Shown here: one piece after another, positions 35,101 to 46,716 of the stretch
Numbering within the stretch: the first letter of the stretch is position 1
Layout: each line of letters begins with the position of its first letter
Origin: Uranotaenia lowii
Taxonomy: Eukaryota; Arthropoda; Insecta; Diptera; Culicidae
Length of the DNA: 64,000 nt
Assembly (NCBI RefSeq): GCF_029784155.1
Contig: NC_073692.1
Location: 366,153,160-366,217,159, forward strand
Direction of reading: 5' to 3'
Made by a program: the position numbers and the translations under genes
The notes under the pieces: generated by a model
Seen by the model: only the letters and a program-made list of their open reading frames with translations
Told to the model about the DNA's origin: nothing
Databases searched by the model: none

Positions 35101-35830
35101 ATCACAGACCTTCTATCATAGAGTCATAAAAAATCCATTTTGAAAATTCTTTGGTTGAACAGGGATCTATGTTAGAAAAATAAGCTAGTGTGTTTTAGGA
35201 TTGATTTTCAGTATTTTTTAAATCTTATTTTATTAAGAAAAAACGAGGGAACAATTTCCTTTCAATTCGTATTTTATATTACTTTTCATTTATTTTTCTC
35301 TAAAATGAATGTATCATAGAAATAGGATTTCCTTAGAAAATGTCTAGCAGCATAGGAGGTGTGGGAAAACATGATAGCCCCATTTACCAAAATGTATCCT
35401 GAAATTTAAATTTCTCTAACTAATACAACCTGTTTCTTGAATACTTGAATATAGATTCGCAGAGGTACAGACGGTTTCCAAAGTTGGTGATACTAACTTA
35501 ACTTTGGTCCGACTATTTCAAAATAAGTTTTTGAGTATTGCAGGAACGAGAGGTTGTTTGTTTAACCAAAAGAATATAAAATTAACAATCATTTAAAAAA
35601 GTGGAAAGCATCAGTTTTGTACATTGAGAATGTACTGCTAATCCCAAACATCATTCTTTTGGACTTTGTAAAAAATTGATATCCTCGATTAATCACAGAA
35701 TGACAATCATTGGCAATGTGGAACTTGTTCTGTTTTTGTTTGAATGACAAATCAAACGTTCTAGAATTGTTCAAAAGATTGAAAATGCCAAAAACGTTTT
35801 TTTTTTGTCATTTTCAAAACTAAAACTTCC
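29133..35830. other. 6.7 kb of AT-rich spacer, no gene recognised
   Basis: The stretch is very AT-rich. A-rich degenerate tracts with recurring AAAACTCAAAAAC-like words lie at 31010-31240 and 34130-34290. A short run with repeated AGTCGAAAA/AACTCAGAAGT words lies at 33390-33560. Open frames here are all under 80 codons and rich in Asn, Lys, Phe and Ile. I found no transposon ends, RNA genes or exons I could defend. Confidence 0.5.
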
Positions 35831-36900
35831 TTCATAGTTCACAGAAAAATGCCACCTCCAGCGGCGAGCAATTTGTTCCGCCTGAAGGCTCTATCAAAAC
35901 ACGCCATTTCCATCATCAAACCAACGCAACGTGGGCGAGTGTGTCGTCGTGATTGTCCAGCAGTAACTGTAAGGCACACCGTTCAAAAGACCAGAACGAA
36001 TCAATCAGTGTAAGCTTCATCAACGGGACCCTTCCTTGTTGAGTTTCCATCCGAGAGCCAAACACGCGCCTTCAATGAGGCACAAATTTTGCTAGACTTT
36101 CTCAGGAAATGTGTGGGAGGGCCCACTGTAATATGTGTAAGTTCCACTGAAAGCAATCGTTTCTGTTGTCGCTGTCGTTGTTGTTAAATAAACGCTCGTC
36201 ACTTGGAATTATTCAATTAGAAGCGATATTGTCAGCAATATGATCTCGGACAGTTGTTGTTCGAGGCTCGAAGTCGGTTTGAGAAAGGAAAGAAACTCCG
36301 ATGGCCATGTTTAGTCACAGTTTGCCCACGCAAAGTTATCTTCATTGAAGTTGGAATAAATTGAATTTCCAAATCTAGAGAGCGGTACTTACACGTGAAT
36401 CATTTCATACTGTTCAGCATACAAAGTTGGATTTTTTGCTTTCATTCTTTAGAAAATGAGTTGCCGAAAGTTCACTTGACATCTTCCAACAACGACGACA
36501 GTAATCTACTTCAAACCCTACGCATCGTCTCGCAGAGGAGATTAGATTTTAATCCAGTTGCCGCACCGCACCACTTTAGTCTTAATTAACACGCAGCACC
36601 ATGACTTTGCGCCTTCATTCTGGCGTGTGGTGCTTCGAAAACATGACGACAACTCTCTCGAAATGGGGTAACGACTGCGGCGACAACAATTTCGGCATGT
36701 CTAGATTTCTAATGCCTGCATGTAGGCACGTTTGTACGTTTTCTAGCTTTGATATTTCATCAGCATCCCATGGAACGCGGAACTGTGACAGCAATTTGGA
36801 ATGGGGAATCTCCCGGTGTGGTGCCGAGTTTTTCCTGGTCCCAAAAAATCTGTCTCATTTTCACTTCTGCTGAATGGGGCGAGATGCACTATTTTGACAA
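35831..36900. other. Higher-GC island, possible host regulatory or exonic DNA
   Basis: About 1 kb with high GC and many unique words, ending where the satellite block begins. It contains a TGTTGTCGCTGTCGTTGTTG run (36166-36185) and the small ORF above. No repeat partner seen. Confidence 0.3.
35849..36013 (+). CDS. Candidate small ORF or exon, 54 codons
   Basis: ATG at 35849 opens a frame to TAA at 36011-36013. The predicted product begins MPPPAASNLFRLKALSKHA and is Arg/Lys-rich. A plausible acceptor (CTTCCTTCATAGTTCACAG) lies just upstream and a strong donor-like GTAAGG at 35969-35974, so it could be an exon of about 125 bp ending in ...CPAVT. The segment is GC-rich against an AT-rich background. 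No family is recognised, and a chance frame inside a conserved non-coding island is at least as likely. Confidence 0.18.
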   Translation: MPPPAASNLFRLKALSKHAISIIKPTQRGRVCRRDCPAVTVRHTVQKTRTNQSV

Positions 36901-36974
36901 TTTTTTCTGTTTTCGGAGTCTAAATCTAATTCTTTTTTACAAACACGGTTTTGAATTAGTGATAAAATTTTTTT

Positions 36975-38110
36975 TCTTCATTTCTTATTTCTCATTTCTC
37001 ATCATCTCATCTTCTCACTTTCTCATCTCCTCATCTTCTCATCTTCTATCCTTCTCAACTTTTCATCTTATCATCTTCTCATCTTCTCATCTTCTCATCT
37101 TCTCATCTTCTCATTTTCTCATCTTCTCGACTTCTCATCTTCTCATCTTCTCATCTTCTCATCTTCTCATCTTCTCATCTTCTCATCTTCTCATCTTCTC
37201 ATCTTCTCATCTTCTCATCTTCTCATCTTCTCATCTTCTCATCTTCTCCTATTCTCATCTTCTCATCTTCTCATCTTCTCATCTTCTCATCTTCTCATCT
37301 TCTCATCTTCTCATCTTCTCATCTTCTCATCTTTTCATCTTCTCATCTTCTCATCTTCTCATCTTCTCATCTTCTCATCTTCTCATCTTCTCATCTTCTC
37401 ATCTTCTCATCTTCTCCTATTCTCATCTTCTCATCTTCTCATCTTCTCATCTTCTCCTCTTCTCATCTTCTCATCTTCTCATCTTCTCATCTTCTCATCT
37501 TCTCATCTTCTCATCTTCTCATCTTCTCATCTTCTCATCTTCTCATCTTCTTATCTTCTCATCTTCTCATCTTCTCATCTTCTCATCTTCTCATCTTCTC
37601 ATCTTCTCATCTTTTCATCTTCTCATCTTCTCATCTTCTCATCTTCTCATCTTCTCATCTTCTCATCTTCTCATCTTCTCATCTTCTCATCTTCTCATCT
37701 TCTCATTTTCTCATCTTCTCATCTTCTCATCTTCTCATCTTCTCATCTTCTCATCTTCTCATCTTCTCATCTTCTCATCTTCTCATCTTCTCATCTTCTC
37801 ATCTTCTCATCTTCTCATCTTCTCATCTTCTCATCTTCTCATCTTCTCATCTTCTCATCTTCTCATCTTCTCATCTTCTCATCTTCTCATCTTCTCATCT
37901 TCTCATCTTCTCATCTTCTCATCTTCTCATCTTCTCATCTTCTCATCTTCTCATCTTCTCATCTTCTCATCTTCTCATCTTCTCATCTTCTCATCTTCTC
38001 ATCTTCTCATCTTCTCATCTTCTCATCTTCTCATCTTCTCATCTTCTCATCTTCTCATCTTCTCATCTTCTCATCTTCTCATCTTCTCATCTTCTCATCT
38101 TCTCATCTTC
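36975..38110 (+). repeat. 8-bp satellite (TCATCTTC)n
   Basis: About 140 tandem units of TCATCTTC. The 8-bp phase holds without net indel from 37071 to 38110 (130 units). The left edge (36975-37070) is heavily mutated. Scattered variants such as TCCTATTC, TCATTTTC and TTATCTTC occur to about 37710. The final 400 bp are essentially perfect. The plus strand has no stop in any frame, which creates a spurious open frame of over 1000 codons. Confidence 0.97.
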
Positions 38111-39629
38111 TCATTTTTCATTTTTCATTTTTCATTTTTCATTTTTCATTTTTCATTTTTCATTTTTCATTTTTCATTTTTCATTTTTCATTTTTCATTT
38201 TTCATTTTTCATTTTTCATTTTTCATTTTTCATTTTTCATTTTTCATTTTTCATTTTTCATTTTTCATTTTTCATTTTTCATTTTTCATTTTTCATTTTT
38301 CATTTTTCATTTTTCATTTTTCATTTTTCATTTTTCATTTTTCATTTTTCATTTTTCATTTTTCATTTTTCATTTTTCATTTTTCATTTTTCATTTTTCA
38401 TTTTTCATTTTTCATTTTTCATTTTTCATTTTTCATTTTTCATTTTTCATTTTTCATTTTTCATTTTTCATTTTTCATTTTTCATTTTTCATTTTTCATT
38501 TTTCATTTTTCATTTTTCATTTTTCATTTTTCATTTTTCATTTTTCATTTTTCATTTTTCATTTTTCATTTTTCATTTTTCATTTTTCATTTTTCATTTT
38601 TCATTTTTCATTTTTCATTTTTCATTTTTCATTTTTCATTTTTCATTTTTCATTTTTCATTTTTCATTTTTCATTTTTCATTTTTCATTTTTCATTTTTC
38701 ATTTTTCATTTTTCATTTTTCATTTTTCATTTTTCATTTTTCATTTTTCATTTTTCATTTTTCATTTTTCATTTTTCATTTTTCATTTTTCATTTTTCAT
38801 TTTTCATTTTTCATTTTTCATTTTTCATTTTTCATTTTTCATTTTTCATTTTTCATTTTTCATTTTTCATTTTTCATTTTTCATTTTTCATTTTTCATTT
38901 TTCATTTTTCATTTTTCATTTTTCATTTTTCATTTTTCATTTTTCATTTTTCATTTTTCATTTTTCATTTTTCATTTTTCATTTTTCATTTTTCATTTTT
39001 CATTTTTCATTTTTCATTTTTCATTTTTCATTTTTCATTTTTCATTTTTCATTTTTCATTTTTCATTTTTCATTTTTCATTTTTCATTTTTCATTTTTCA
39101 TTTTTCATTTTTCATTTTTCATTTTTCATTTTTCATTTTTCATTTTTCATTTTTCATTTTTCATTTTTCATTTTTCATTTTTCATTTTTCATTTTTCATT
39201 TTTCATTTTTCATTTTTCATTTTTCATTTTTCATTTTTCATTTTTCATTTTTCATTTTTCATTTTTCATTTTTCATTTTTCATTTTTCATTTTTCATTTT
39301 TCATTTTTCATTTTTCATTTTTCATTTTTCATTTTTCATTTTTCATTTTTCATTTTTCATTTTTCATTTTTCATTTTTCATTTTTCATTTTTCATTTTTC
39401 ATTTTTCATTTTTCATTTTTCATTTTTCATTTTTCATTTTTCATTTTTCATTTTTCATTTTTCATTTTTCATTTTTCATTTTTCATTTTTCATTTTTCAT
39501 TTTTCATTTTTCATTTTTCATTTTTCATTTTTCATTTTTCATTTTTCATTTTTCATTTTTCATTTTTCATTTTTCATTTTTCATTTTTCATTTTTCATTT
39601 TTCATTTTTCATTTTTCATTTTTCATTTT
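38111..39629 (+). repeat. 7-bp satellite (TCATTTT)217
   Basis: The 1519-bp length is exactly 217 x 7. The phase at 38111 is still held at 39623, and no interruption is visible. It abuts the 8-bp array directly at 38110/38111 and ends with a T-to-A style change at 39631. Confidence 0.97.
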
Positions 39630-39690
39630 TAATTTTTCGTCCATTCACAGTTATTTTGTGGATCATTTGTGTTATTTTGGATGATTCATT

Positions 39691-40340
39691 TTTTTTCGGG
39701 ATTTCTTTTGTTGATTTTTTTCTCGGTGAGGTTCTTAAAAAAATTCGCTTGTTTTACGTTTCAGTCTACTTTTATTCGGCCATCCTCGGAAATAAAAAAA
39801 ATCGTCTTCTGGGTCGTCTCTCTGCTCTGACGACCCTAGGAGCAAGGTTGCCGGAAAAAATTCTGTCTTTTGAAGAAAAAAAAATCTTTTTTATGTGTTT
39901 TTACCAAAAAATTCTGTGACGGTTTTTCTGTTATCCTTTATCCATTTATTTTATTCAAAAGATATGTCACCATGCGTCTTTTTTATATTTTACTTAAAAA
40001 AAATCAATATTTTTTATCATTGCTTTTTAATTCAAAGATTAATATACAAAATTTATATTGACACGAAAAATTTAATTTTGTAAAAAAGTACGTTATTTTG
40101 AAATTCTGTGAAATCTGTGAATATTCTCAAAGTTCTGAGCTCTGTGACACAGATTCTGTGACGAAAATTGGCTCAAAATTCTGTTAAATTAAAGATATTT
40201 CTGTGGTTTCGGCAACTTTTCCAAGGAGGATTTTATTTTATTTTATTCTGAGGATGGTCAAATAAAAGTAGACTGAAACGTAAAACAAGTGATTTTTTAA
40301 AACATTACCGAACAAAATCAACAAAAGAAATCCCGAAAAA
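39691..40340. mobile_element. Inverted-repeat element with about 110-bp arms
   Basis: TTTTCGGGATTTCTTTTGTT on the left (from about 39694) is matched by AACAAAAGAAATCCCGAAAA on the right (ending at 40340). The arms continue for over 100 bp through ACGTTTCAGTCTACTTTTAT. A family B MITE (39843-40220) occupies the loop. A small perfect stem GGGTCGTC/GACGACCC lies at about 39810-39836. No coding. Confidence 0.65.
39843..40220. mobile_element. Family B MITE, copy 1 (CAAGGTTGCCGG ends)
   Basis: Opens CAAGGTTGCCGGAAAAAATT and closes TTTCGGCAACTTTT, with repeated TTCTGTGA words inside. A second copy is at 58119-58469. Non-coding. Confidence 0.65.
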
Positions 40341-41240
40341 CTACATCCAGCAAACTTAGAATTCTTCGAATCAATCTGATTCTTACCATTTTTTTTTTAC
40401 ATAGACTGATAAGTCGGTAAAAATCAGAAGCTTACCCCATCAATCTAATTCTTCACTTCAACAGGGCGAAAATTTCGCCCAAAAAAACATGCCGGTAGCT
40501 CTTTTTGCCAGCCGCTTCCCGCGAAGATTGCGATTTTCCCAAGTAGGTAGGTACCGGATTGTTTGTGACTAATTCGCAACTTTGACGAATATGAAATGTT
40601 CTCAATCTTGTGCGTATATGCGGGTAACCTGTTATGAACCTGTTTCAAATCATTGGGTCTGTGGAAAATTTCGAAGAATGTGAGTGCTAATTTCACCTTT
40701 TGAACAAATACTCAAAATGGGTTAACCCATGAAGGAATACCTCCGGAGGAAACACGAGATTGAAGCTAGATGGTGACAATTTTTCGGGAAGCAGACGTTG
40801 CACGTGGATGTCGAAATTAAATTGAAATTTATTCCAGCCAGGCTGGTTCAGTTGCCAAAATTTTTCTCTCCGAGCTAAGTGAGATGGATGAAGGAAATCA
40901 TATTTATTCCCCAAATACCGTGGAAGAGAAAAAAAAAACTCACAGTGAAGTGCTGCTGAAAATATAACTCCTTCGATATGGTTGATGGGTTGAGTTAACG
41001 TCGTTCTTCTTCTGTTTCGATTCGATTCAAGTGAAAGATAAGAGGCAAGCCAAGCTGACGACTTGGTGCCAAAATTTGAGTGACATTTTGGATTTGCAAC
41101 TCGCTCGGCACGCCAGCAGCCGGTTAGAGGAAAACTCATCGAATCGGAATGATTTAATTTGAATGAATCATTTCTAACCACTTCAGTTCACTGCATTGGA
41201 AGCGTTTATTTAATTTGATTTGCTCACGGTAGATCACTGA
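40341..41240. other. Higher-GC island, possible regulatory DNA
   Basis: Unique, higher-GC sequence from about 40440 to 41210. A minus-strand frame of 162 codons (41181-40693) runs through it but has no recognisable domain. I regard it as chance opening in GC-richer DNA, with a host exon as a weaker alternative. Confidence 0.28.
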
Positions 41241-41379
41241 AGTTCGGGTGTTTTTTTTTTTTGTTTTTTTTTGTATATTTTGATAAGAGCAATATTGTTG
41301 AAAATTAAGTTTAATATTTTAAAGTTCATATAATTCCTCAAAAAAAAAATTTAATTTTGTGTTTCCCAACAACTTTCAA

Positions 41380-42100
41380 GTTCCACTTTTTCCCACGACA
41401 ACTGCTCGAAAGATTGATCGGGCTCAAGTTAAACCAGACTATCAGAAACACATCACGCCTTTGTCGGTTAAGTTAAAAAAAAACACACATTCAACAATGG
41501 CAACCAAATCCGATTCAACAAATTTTCGGTCATCTTAACCACTCACAGATGATGTCCCAGAGAGATGAGCAGCCATGTAGCAATACAAAATTCCGAAGGA
41601 AGGCAGCCTTCCCTCGAAATAAACCACTCGAGAGTCTTGGCGCTTTGCTCAAAGCCAGCCAAATAGTTATAAATTAGCACTAATCCCTCCCCACATCATG
41701 CGGAATTCAGTATCTGGTGGCCCTCATAGGGAAGTTTTTTGTTGCTGCTGTTGAAGACTTACAACAAATGGGGACTCTTTCCTAGACTTTTCTCCATTGA
41801 CCAAGCCATGTCAGGGCAAGGGATTAAAGCCATCAACTGTTTCTCTGTGTTGAGGTTTACACCCTGAAAGAAAACCCTGTACCCATGCACATTTGTTGAA
41901 GGTACCCAAAGATCCAGAGAAGAGCAAACCAAACCACACATATGTTTTGTTGTTCCCCCGGAGTTTAATCCATGACTTTCCATTTATTCCCACTTCCAAC
42001 TTCAAAAAGCAACAACCAAAGAGCCACCAAGATGGATCTCTTCTGGTCCATTTGGGTCACATTTTTTTTTTTGCTTTATTGAAGATGTTGAAATAAACTC
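41380..42100. other. Higher-GC island, possible regulatory DNA
   Basis: Unique, GC-richer sequence including TTGTTGCTGCTGTTGAAG at 41739-41756. No frame, splice pair or repeat partner can be defended. Confidence 0.28.
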
Positions 42101-43375
42101 ATAAACACTGGTAAGCCGACTTCGGACATCGGAATGTTTTGCTGGTGCGATGTTTTATTTTTTTTTTTTGTCAAATTGAATAGAGAAAAAACATGATCAA
42201 CAAACAAACAGAGGGATTACAACGTCTTTTACTGAACTTCCTTGGACCTAGCAGGGACGTTAGCCTCCAAATCAGAAGTAGTAATTCCTAGGGCCATCAT
42301 AATCGAATCAGAGATGCAGAGGCTAAGGTGAAGATGAGGATTCAGAGAAGATGAATAGTTTTATAAATTGCATTGATGCAGGTCGGCGCGGACTTTATTG
42401 ATTGTTTGGAGGGATTAACGATAGGTTTGAAGATGGTTATCGTAAATCGGGGTACTTACGAGGAAATAAATCAAAAGCTTCTCCGGAAGAAACAAGGTGG
42501 TGGATACGATGCTTACCTGAAAGGAAAATAGAAAAGTTGGAGGTTAATAAGACGGCAATATGTGTTGTTACTGCAAACCCTGTAAAAATCCATAAAAGAA
42601 AACTTCTAAATAAATAAATCTACGAAATGACAAACACTGAACTAAATATGATTTTTTTCTGATGTTTTTTATAAGACTTCGTCCATTACATTTTTTCAAA
42701 ACTTCTCAACAGAACCTATAGGGAAAATGATTGTGGAAATGAATGGGTGCAATTTCATGGTCGAACTTTGAAAATAAAATATTTTTTTAAATTTATAATT
42801 GAATCGGAATTGTGCAAAATATCTGCTCAACCAAACTTGATTTAGACGTGCCTCAAAGCGCTCAGAGCTTCTATTTTTCAACCCCTAAAAATCACTTGAG
42901 AGGGAGACCAAGGGAAATCGGAAGAATCGAAATTTTAATTTTTAAGCCAAATGACTTCAAAATGCTTGGAAAGTCGAGATTTTGAGAAATTTTTTGGGCC
43001 GAAATCGACTTTCAGGTACCGACTCCGGTTTTCCGAAAACAATCCCAGAAAGTCGTTTTTTCCCAAATATTTTTTTCTAGATGACTCCAGATTTGAGCGC
43101 TTTCAGGAGCACCTATATTAACTCTAATTGAGCCGAAATTGACTTTAAAATGCATAAAACTTTCAATTTCCGGTAGATAAATGGACGACATATTGAAACT
43201 CAAAAAACGCTACTTGGTGGAGTTCGTCCAAAGGAATTTCAAGCTTCAGAAATTTGAGTTTGCGAACTCCTTTCACCAAAAGAACGTCCAATTCCGGAAG
43301 AAAGACATAAAAAAATTTGGAAACTTAAAATCACAATAGAATTCTTGATAATTACTCTAGGAGGTGTGTGATACA
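42101..43375. other. Spacer with probable transposon debris
   Basis: 42890-43320 has AGTCGA/CGACTTTCA and AAACTCCTTTC words typical of old MITE sequence and loosely resembling 16060-16400. The rest is AT-rich. No gene supported. Confidence 0.4.
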
Positions 43376-44223
43376 AGACTGAGTCGATTTGGGGTCATTT
43401 TTGAATTTCTCAAACCCTGGGGTCTAAAAAACTTTGTTCTGGTTCAAAACTCATCAATGATTTTTCGCAGAATTTTTAAGAAACGTTTATATGAGTAAAT
43501 TTGGACTTCAAGGTTTTATGGGAAAATTGAATTTTTTGTACTGAAAAACCAACATCGTTATTTATTCTTCTGTGAAACCGAGCCTAATTTTTTTTGTACT
43601 AATTTTTGAGCTTATTTTATTTGTACCAATTTAAAAAATTTTTATATGAAATTTTGCGCTAAACAACTTTGTCTTAAACCGTAACTTCGTTTCTCATTAG
43701 ACAAAAAAGTTATAAGCAGTTTAACAGGCGAATGTCTTTTGGCATTGATGAACAATAAATTCAATTGACATCACTGGTGGGTGCCTAGCGAGAAATTACA
43801 TGACTACTTTACATGCAATACTTCGCGGGGCACAAGCAGTGGTGCCAATTGAATTTATTGTTTATCAATGCCAAAAGACATACCCCTGTTAAAAAGCTAA
43901 TAACTTTTTTTGTCTAATAAGATACGAAGTTACGGTTTTCGACAAAGTTGTTCAGCGGAAAATTTCCTTTTGAGAATTTCTAAATTGGCACAAAAACCGT
44001 TAGCAGGCTGGGATGCACAGAAGAAACAAAAATGATGTTGATTTTTCAGTACAAAATATTCAATCTTCCCATACAAACCTAAAAGTTCAAATTTACTCAT
44101 GTACCTAAACGCTACTTATAAATTCTGCAAAAAAAAAAACATGGATGAGTTTTGAATCAAAACGGAGCCTTAAAGATCCCAGGGTTTGAGAAATTAAAAA
44201 ATGACCCCAAATCGACTCAGTCT
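43376..44223. mobile_element. Foldback MITE with AGACTGAGTCGATTTGGGG ends
   Basis: AGACTGAGTCGATTTGGGGT at 43376 is matched in reverse complement by ACCCCAAATCGACTCAGTCT ending at 44223. The arms extend to the centre (about 43376-43786 and 43836-44223) with moderate divergence, around a loop of roughly 50 bp. Landmarks such as GGCATTGATGAACAATAAAT and its complement ATTTATTGTTTATCAATGCC mirror each other. No target duplication resolved, no coding. Confidence 0.82.
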
Positions 44224-45489
44224 AGTGTGATATAGCTAAGTTTAACAAGTCAGTTGTCTCCTGAGCCGATGTCCGCGAGTTCGAGCCCAAAAATTAACAT
44301 CGAACTCAGTTGTACTGGATAAGAATGTCCTACTCGAGATTTCCGATCAGTAAATTCCCTGGTATAAAAAAATCGGGATTACCCGGATCCCGGAATGCAC
44401 TAAAATATCTCAAGAATTTCCGAAACCAATCAGAAGTGCTAATATATTAAAAAAATTAACGATATTAATTGGAAAAATAAATCCGATTGAGCAAAAAAAT
44501 GATACTTCCACTTTGAAGTAAGGCTGAAACTTAAAAAAAAAATCAAAAAACTAGTTATACATTGAATTTCATGAATTTTTATAAACTTAGTGTAAAGTGA
44601 AAAACGACGAAGAATCTATAAAACCAAACAACTCCAATAAAGGAACGATACGAAAAGAATCATCATTATTTAGAATTTCCGTTTCGCAAACTGTTGACAA
44701 TAGCAAAATCATCTGCAAAGAAATGACATATTTTTCAACAAAATTAAAGTCATCTGAAAATTTTCTAGATTTGATGAATAACCTTAAGTCTGGCTGACCA
44801 ACTTTTACAAATAGTGATATTTTTTTCTCAAATAGGCTGCATAAAATATCAGTTTCTTCTTTTGTCACCTTCCCCTTTGAAATTTCCAAAAATCCCGAAG
44901 AGGGGCTTAAATAAAGTTTTAAGTATTTTATGGAAATTTCGAAAAAATTGTCAAATTTCCGAAAGCTTACAAGAGCAAAAAACAAATTGTGGAAGATGGG
45001 AGTTTAATCACCATTTGTTTTCTTGATTTTATTGAATTTTCCGATAAAAAATTACTTGATTTATAGATTTTGTACAATGATATAGTATGCAATTTTGATG
45101 CATACAAGATTTCGTGCTATTTATTTCAATTTATCAGTTTTTTGCATTATTTTTTATTATACCCTCCTTCGCGATGTTCCAACTCCGAGTGACAAAAGAA
45201 GGATTCAAAATATGTTCCGAATTTATCCCAAATTTTTGTAGCAAGAGTCAGCCTTAGTATTTTTCTTTGTTTTTAATCTCGGGTTAAAAAATTGCTATTT
45301 GAATTTATGATACATTAAAAAGTATGAAATCTTTTGGAAAACTACCACAGTATAAAACCATATTGATAATTTTTCTGTAAAGAAGAGATGACAGATATGA
45401 AGACAATAAATCAAATTTAAAAAAAAAAAATAAGAAAATGTATTGGTCAACACTGAAGATAAATAAATAGAATAAATTTCTATGGCAAC
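44224..45489. other. AT-rich spacer, nothing firm
   Basis: A CCCGG-rich debris motif occurs at 44355-44400, similar to 6050-6110 and 46870-46950. A 132-codon minus frame (44587-44985) lacks any recognised domain and overlaps plus-strand frames. Confidence 0.4.
45482..45489. repeat. Left target duplication ATGGCAAC
   Basis: Matches ATGGCAAT at 46709-46716 in 7 of 8 bases. Confidence 0.65.
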
Positions 45490-46708
45490 CAGAGATGCCA
45501 ATGTGCCTGATTTTTCAGGAGTTGCCTGATTTTTCGAGGCTCAGCCTGACAACCTAATATGTCATAGAATTTCCCTGATTTTTTAAAATAGGCATAATTC
45601 TGCCCGATTTTTGCGAATGTAATGAGAAATGGGTATAAAGGAACTGGATTAGTTGCCATTGCTAAAGTTAAAAAGTGAAAATGTGGCTGAATCAAAGCAA
45701 TCGAAAGATTCCCTTTAAGCCTTTAATTTTTATTTAAAAAAGGGAATTGAAGGGAATACTTCGATTGCTCATTTCTCAAGCAAGTAGGCTCACAGCCAGA
45801 GCATACAAAATTCACCGTCATCAGTCATAAAACTGTGACTGTGAAAAAGTTAAAGCAGTCGCATTCACAACAGACGCCTTCAAATGAGTAACCAAGCAAA
45901 CAATCTCGCCTCAACCTTCAGTCAAATAAAGCGTCGGAATAATCATAGTCGCCTTCAGCCCGTCGTCGTCTTTTGGCTGTGACGGAATAATGTTTAGATA
46001 AAAAAAACATCTTAAGACGACGCCGAAAAACACAAGTCTTGTTATGGTCGTGGCTGAAAAAAAAATCTGAAAACAATGATCATCGTTTCCGTTTTTGGAG
46101 ATCAGTGCAGGATAGTTCGGGACCGGGATATTTTCGAACGTAACATCAACTGTCACGACCGATGAGAATTTGCTAGGGACTAGAAGGACAATATCGACTA
46201 TGCGCAAAAAGTTGCCTTTCATAATTATCTATATAAAAATTCCTTTACCATATTTTAATTCCGCAATTGGTAGTATTTTTTGAATCCGAATTTTATTTGT
46301 TTTTGACACTGGCCTAACAAGCAATCCAAACACACAAAATTTTTCGAATCATACATAAAATGCTTTGAACCGACGCCGTCAACTTGCTTGACGACCGTCG
46401 TTTGAAAAATAACATCCGTCACGTGAACAGAAATTCATGACGATAGTCAAGCTTTTCCAGTCCCTTGAAGCTTGACTAGTAGTCAAATGAGATTTGAAAC
46501 GTGACGATGAAGGGAAATCAGTAACCATGTCAACTATGATGCTTGAAAAATGTCTGCTCTGCTCACAGCACATAACACATACTGAAGTAAAAATGTGCCG
46601 CGATGACCAAAAAAAGGTCATCACTTTGAGCAAAATTTCCGCTACTTTTACGTTGCCTGATTTTGCCTGATTTTTATTTCACCAGTTCCCTGATTTTTGG
46701 CAACCCTG
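45490..46708. mobile_element. Non-autonomous hAT-type element
   Basis: The left end CAGAGATGCCAATGTGCCTG and the right end, reverse-complemented CAGGGTTGCCAAAAATCAGG, share CAG..TGCCAA tips. Several TGCCTGATTTT words lie near both ends. An 8-bp near-duplication flanks it (ATGGCAAC/ATGGCAAT), the size expected for hAT. The interior (45900-46640) is GC-richer and holds unfamiliar frames of 84-103 codons on the minus strand, none resembling a transposase. Its CAGAGATGCCA tip is identical to that of the MITE at 26696. Confidence 0.78.
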
Positions 46709-46716
46709 ATGGCAAT

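Noticed and set aside
36749..39919. Open frame of 1056 codons on the plus strand
   Set aside because: It is created by the 8-bp and 7-bp satellites, whose plus strand has no stop in any frame. The product is only SHLLIFSS and FSFFIFH repeats, and the ends fall in unrelated DNA.
40693..41181. 162-codon minus-strand frame as a gene
   Set aside because: No domain, no clear start context or splice pair. GC-richer region gives chance openings.
44587..44985. 132-codon minus-strand frame as a gene
   Set aside because: Composition is typical of AT-rich chance frames, plus-strand frames overlap it, and no motif is seen.
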